Below are positions 6,422 through 9,088 of a DNA stretch of 9,088 bases, piece after piece. Positions within the stretch are counted from its first letter, which is position 1. The number at the start of each line of letters is the position of its first letter. The translations under genes were made by a program, and so were the position numbers. This DNA comes from Methanomassiliicoccales archaeon (GTDB lineage: Archaea > Thermoplasmatota > Thermoplasmata > Methanomassiliicoccales > JACIVX01). Below the pieces are notes generated by a model. The model made no database searches. It was not told where the DNA came from and saw nothing but the letters and a program-made list of their open reading frames with translations. The stretch is taken from contig JAJRAH010000057.1 of the NCBI GenBank assembly GCA_028679985.1, forward strand, positions 1-9,088, read 5' to 3'.

Positions 6422-7174
6422 TCAACGACACTCCGTTTCGAGAACACGTAAGTTCTCATTCTCTTTCTTCATTTCTATGCAGGTCACCGACCTTGCAAGA
6501 GGCAATGAAACGTTGTAGACCGGGATTTTTCTTGTTTCCTTGCCGAAGTCTTCGAGGCTCATCTGCTCTCTCGCAATCGAGGCGACCCTCGTCCCTGCAT
6601 GGGCATGAGCGTGGAATACGACGTCCGGTCTTCTATCCAGGATGACGGATTCGAATCTTCTCGATCCCATCTCTGAATACCTCCCCTCCTTCTCTCCCTG
6701 CAAGGTCTTGTAGGTGACTGCGTAATGGGAGAGCAGGATCAGAGCATCCGAATCGTCTCTCTCGAGCAATTGCGAGATTCTGTCGATTCTCAACTGATAG
6801 CGTCTCCATATGTCCGGAAGATTCGTCCTCTGCCACCAGGTCGGCCTGTCGAGCGATCCCGTCGTGCCGACGATCTTGACTTTCAACCCCTGTTTTTCGA
6901 CGACGATCGCCTCATCATCCAGGAATCTCACGTCCGTTCTTCTCTTGTACTCATCGTGACTGGCATCGTACTCCTCGTTTCCGAAGACCCCGATCATCTG
7001 TGCATCCGTCACTCGCCTAAGCTCCGAGACGACCAAATCGAACGCTCCGAGGTCGTTTCCATCCGTCAGATCCCCGGCGAGAAGCAACAAGTCCAGACTA
7101 TCGATTCTTCTCTGAGCCTCTAGAATGCCGAGGAACTCTTTTCCGTGGACGTCGCCGAGAGCTCCGACAAACAT
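6422..7174 (-). CDS. Calcineurin-like metallophosphoesterase
   Basis: A 250-residue predicted cytosolic phosphoesterase with a two-metal site. Seen in order: GDVHG (residues 7-11), GDLTDG (34-39), GNEE (65-68), SH (149-150) and HAHAHAG (188-194), which match the family blocks for metal ligands. The third block is normally GNHD/E; the histidine often taken as the catalytic acid is glutamate here, while the metal-binding asparagine (N66) remains. A Trp- and Arg-rich insert (113-127, TWWQRTNLPDIWRRY) lies between blocks and may shape the substrate pocket. The substrate cannot be told: nuclease, phosphodiesterase or phosphatase are all possible. There is no SD site and the start lies about 27 bases from a TATA-like box, so the mRNA is probably leaderless. 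It is first in the operon with AGT-EndoV and panE. Confidence 0.9.
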   Translation of the reverse strand: MFVGALGDVHGKEFLGILEAQRRIDSLDLLLLAGDLTDGNDLGAFDLVVSELRRVTDAQMIGVFGNEEYDASHDEYKRRTDVRFLDDEAIVVEKQGLKVKIVGTTGSLDRPTWWQRTNLPDIWRRYQLRIDRISQLLERDDSDALILLSHYAVTYKTLQGEKEGRYSEMGSRRFESVILDRRPDVVFHAHAHAGTRVASIAREQMSLEDFGKETRKIPVYNVSLPLARSVTCIEMKKENENLRVLETECR

Positions 7175-7196
7175 CGTTCCACTATCGCTTTTCGCA

Positions 7197-7204
7197 GTTA
7201 AAAT
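7197..7204 (-). promoter_or_regulatory. TATA-like box before the phosphoesterase operon
   Basis: ATTTTAAC on the minus strand, in the 46-base gap after the MFS stop. Its centre is about 27 bases from the phosphoesterase ATG, the distance expected for a leaderless archaeal transcript, and no SD site is visible. Supports a promoter separate from that of the MFS gene. Confidence 0.5.
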
Positions 7205-7220
7205 CGATGCCGCTCAATCC

Positions 7221-8711
7221 TCAAAACGCCTTGCCGGTTTGTCTTCGCACTCCGAGGACAAGACCAGCACTGGCGATGAGGAGCGCAGCGTCGACTGCGA
7301 TGGCCAGAGTCCATCCTCCGGTCAGATCTCTCAAGGTTCCCGAGAGTACGGGAGAAATGACCGCTCCGATTTCTCCGACCAGATTCCACATTCCGAACGT
7401 TTGCGCCACCTGTCCTTTCGGGGCTAGATCGGAAGTCAGGGTCATGTGAACGGTCTGCATCGCCGCGAACGGAACGCCGATGCAGAACACCAGGACGCCG
7501 AGAACGGCTAGATCGTTCCCCCCAGTTCCGACGTAGACCGCCAATGCTGCGACTGCCAAGGCGTCGATGGCACACATCAGGACGTATGCCTTCTTTCTTC
7601 CCAATCCGCTCTTGGTGGCTCGGTCGCATATCTTCCCTCCAAGAGGATATCCGATTCCGTTGGCTACCCCGAAAAAGCCGACGTAAACCGCTGCGCCGGA
7701 GATTCCGATCTCGGACGCCTCCGAGACCACGAGCAACGCCCAGAAGCCAAAGAACCAGAGGGTGTAGAGAATGGGGATCGAGGAAACGTACATCAGTAGC
7801 AGATCCCGGTCCCTCAGCACCCCGGCGCTCTTCCGCCCCAGGGATCTGTATATGACGGCGATCAGAGCGATGGCGATCGCGACGACGGCAATCGCCTGCG
7901 ACAGGCTGTCCAAGCCTGCAGTGACGGTGACGATGTACGTCGTCATGATCAACGCCAGAAAGACGATTGAATAGACGGAGAGTCTCGCAAGTGCCGGCAA
8001 GTATTCCTGCTTGTCATCTTTAGGCCTCCTCACGTACTTCCAGACTCCCAAGGCGACAAGCATCGTCGGGATCGAGAACACAAGAAACGGAAAGGACCAG
8101 GCAATGTCGCTACCCCAGGTCGTCGCCGCGAAGTCGATCATGTAGGGGGTCGCGACTGTCGCCAGTGTCAGCCCCATTGCCAGTCCCACGAATACCACAC
8201 CCATCCCGAGCCCCTTCTTGTTTTCCGGCGTGACCGCGCTCACCAATGCCCTGTCGTTGGAGTAGTAGGCTCCCTCCCCTAGGCCCGTGAGGACCCTCAT
8301 CGCGACGAACGTGTTGAGCGATCTCGCGAGCCCGCTCATGAGGGTTGTCACACTGGCCCAAGCGGTGCTGATCACTATCATGACCTTTCTGCCGTACCGA
8401 TCCCCGAGATACCCTGCTGGGAACTGCGTGAGCATGTACCCGGCGAAGAACATCCCCCCGATGATACCTCCAAGAGCATGTGGCATCGGGGCGTCATGCA
8501 TGAATCCGACGTCGTTGTCTATCATCCAGGATACGACTGGCCCGGTGATGCTCCGATCGATATAGCAGACCATCCACGCGAAGAAGAGCCAGATCCAGAC
8601 AACGTGATAGGGCTTGAGGCGCCCGTGTGTTCCCGCGTACCCATGAGTCTCCGAAATTGTCTCAGTCGCCGCGTTCTCGCTCGCCGATCTAGGCTCCTGG
8701 CCCTGGTCCAT
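7221..8711 (-). CDS. MFS transporter with probable 14 membrane segments
   Basis: A 496-residue secondary transporter. A hydrophilic N-terminal tail (1-35) is followed by six hydrophobic segments at about 36-60, 79-100, 110-129, 134-158, 167-192 and 203-227. The MFS motif A, GYLGDRYGRK (100-109), sits between segments 2 and 3. Two further hydrophobic segments (243-266 and 270-290) replace the usual central loop, then six more follow at about 304-330, 336-358, 375-395, 400-428, 434-460 and 466-487. A weaker motif A echo (GGKICDR, 358-364) lies in the second half. The RVLTGLGEGAYYSNDRALV stretch (139-157) resembles sugar-phosphate/organic-anion transporters of the ACS type, but no substrate can be named. 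AAGGTGG at 8716-8722, 4 bases from the ATG, supports the start. Confidence 0.93.
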   Translation of the reverse strand: MDQGQEPRSASENAATETISETHGYAGTHGRLKPYHVVWIWLFFAWMVCYIDRSITGPVVSWMIDNDVGFMHDAPMPHALGGIIGGMFFAGYMLTQFPAGYLGDRYGRKVMIVISTAWASVTTLMSGLARSLNTFVAMRVLTGLGEGAYYSNDRALVSAVTPENKKGLGMGVVFVGLAMGLTLATVATPYMIDFAATTWGSDIAWSFPFLVFSIPTMLVALGVWKYVRRPKDDKQEYLPALARLSVYSIVFLALIMTTYIVTVTAGLDSLSQAIAVVAIAIALIAVIYRSLGRKSAGVLRDRDLLLMYVSSIPILYTLWFFGFWALLVVSEASEIGISGAAVYVGFFGVANGIGYPLGGKICDRATKSGLGRKKAYVLMCAIDALAVAALAVYVGTGGNDLAVLGVLVFCIGVPFAAMQTVHMTLTSDLAPKGQVAQTFGMWNLVGEIGAVISPVLSGTLRDLTGGWTLAIAVDAALLIASAGLVLGVRRQTGKAF

Positions 8712-8715
8712 ACTT

Positions 8716-8722
8716 CCACCTT
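8716..8722 (-). promoter_or_regulatory. Shine-Dalgarno site of the MFS gene
   Basis: AAGGTGG on the minus strand, 4 bases before the ATG at 8711. It fixes the start of the MFS gene and indicates a leadered mRNA. Confidence 0.65.
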
Positions 8723-8768
8723 GGGCCTTTTCCTAGATTGGCGGGCTGGAAACGGCAAAACAGTGCCC

Positions 8769-8783
8769 GTGAGCGCAACTCAC
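8769..8783 (-). repeat. Perfect short palindrome between TATA box and predicted start of the MFS transcript
   Basis: GTGAG and CTCAC, two perfect 5-base arms separated by 5 bases. It lies directly downstream of the TATA-like box (as read on the minus strand) and ends about where transcription should begin, the usual place for an archaeal repressor site. An arm of five bases can arise by chance, so operator function is a suggestion only. Confidence 0.4.
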
Positions 8784-8788
8784 TCGAA

Positions 8789-8799
8789 CGATATATGAG
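8789..8799 (-). promoter_or_regulatory. TATA-like promoter of the MFS gene
   Basis: CTCATATATCG on the minus strand, in the 227-base non-coding stretch between the DoxX-like stop and the MFS ATG. Expected transcription start is near 8768, giving a leader of about 55 bases that contains the SD site. The rest of the stretch (8800-8938) shows no open frame with start support and no clear terminator. Confidence 0.55.
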
Positions 8800-8938
8800 T
8801 TCCGACGGCGCGTGCGGAATCGAATGATCGAGACGAATCGAGGCTCTCTGAAGAGGCGCCGGAGACTGGAATTGATCTGCAAGCGATTCGCTGTCAGACC
8901 AGGGGCCCTGAGGGGATTCCACTCAACCGCAGTTGTGA

Positions 8939-9088
8939 CTACTCGAGTATCGGAAACCTCTTCACGTAAGAGATATTCGACCACCACTTGCCGAGTCCTA
9001 GCGTCTGTCCGGCCTTCACTTTCATAAGACCGATGAGGAGGATCAAGTAGATGATGTGCTCATCCAGAATCGGGTTGTTCGCGGGTGG
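8939..9088 (-). CDS. DoxX/DoxD-like membrane protein, C-terminal fragment
   Basis: Fifty codons, including the TAG stop at 8939-8941, enter from the window edge; the start lies outside. The 49 residues begin PPANNPILDEHIIYLILL, contain one hydrophobic membrane segment (residues about 11-22), and continue with KAGQTLGLGKWWSN and the tail VKRFPILE. The LDEHI...LLIGL...AG..LGLGKWW pattern is typical of the C-terminus of DoxX/DoxD family proteins. These are small four-helix membrane proteins that include the DoxD subunit of thiosulfate:quinone oxidoreductase in Acidianus. Many DoxX proteins have unrelated or unknown roles, so thiosulfate oxidation cannot be claimed here. It has the same orientation as the MFS gene and stops 227 bases before it, probably as a separate unit. 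Confidence 0.85.
   Translation of the reverse strand, partial: PPANNPILDEHIIYLILLIGLMKVKAGQTLGLGKWWSNISYVKRFPILE

Noticed and set aside
6421..6459. Longer N-terminus for the AGT-EndoV protein
   Set aside because: It would overlap the phosphoesterase by 38 bases and adds 13 residues not matching the family, while the ATG at 6420 has a well-spaced GGAGTG.
8899..8915. GC-rich near-palindrome around GGGGCCCTGAGGGG after the DoxX-like stop
   Set aside because: The arms leave no loop for a hairpin and no T run follows; likely chance in GC-rich DNA.

Overview
The window looks archaeal, most likely from a Thermoplasmata-type euryarchaeon of moderate-to-high GC. Three things point that way. The repair gene fuses an O6-alkylguanine-DNA alkyltransferase to endonuclease V, an architecture known from Ferroplasma. 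There is a GfcR-type PRTase regulator and a protein resembling the archaeal DUF5788 family. Archaeal TATA-like boxes stand about 25-35 bases ahead of several starts, and strong GGAGGTG-type Shine-Dalgarno (SD) sites precede others. The taxonomic assignment is inference. All ten genes are on the minus strand, so they are read from high to low coordinates.

Layout in reading order. (1) 9088-8939: C-terminus of a DoxX/DoxD-like membrane protein, cut by the window edge. (2) 8711-7221: a 496-residue MFS transporter, preceded by a 227-base non-coding stretch with a TATA box and a small palindrome. (3) A tight cluster at 7174-4544: metallophosphoesterase, AGT-EndoV fusion and ketopantoate reductase, with a gap of 1 base and an overlap of 4 bases. 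(4) 4454-3346: GfcR-type HTH-PRTase regulator overlapping a DUF5788-like gene by 4 bases, behind its own TATA-like box. (5) 3219-1: an Lrp/AsnC regulator, dapA, dapB and aspartate kinase (3' end outside the window), which together form a lysine-biosynthesis operon.

The lysine operon supplies aspartate kinase, dihydrodipicolinate synthase and dihydrodipicolinate reductase, three early steps of the diaminopimelate route. Aspartate-semialdehyde dehydrogenase and the later steps are not in the window. The Lrp-family gene is first in the operon and abuts dapA with no gap, so it is the obvious candidate for local lysine-responsive control. The AGT-EndoV protein would deal with O6-alkylguanine and with deaminated bases such as inosine. 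Ketopantoate reductase makes pantoate for coenzyme A. Why those two share an operon with a phosphoesterase is not evident.

Several starts were moved from the longest open frame. dapB starts at 1903 rather than a TTG at 1927, gfcR at 4454 rather than a TTG at 4469, and AGT-EndoV at 6420 rather than 6459. Aspartate kinase probably starts at a GTG at 1127 rather than the ATG at 1115. No RNA genes, CRISPR arrays, insertion sequences or prophage genes were seen. I found no convincing wholly new system. The parts most worth a second look are the GfcR/DUF5788 pair, the AGT-EndoV fusion in its phosphoesterase operon, and the Lrp-headed lysine operon with its promoter.
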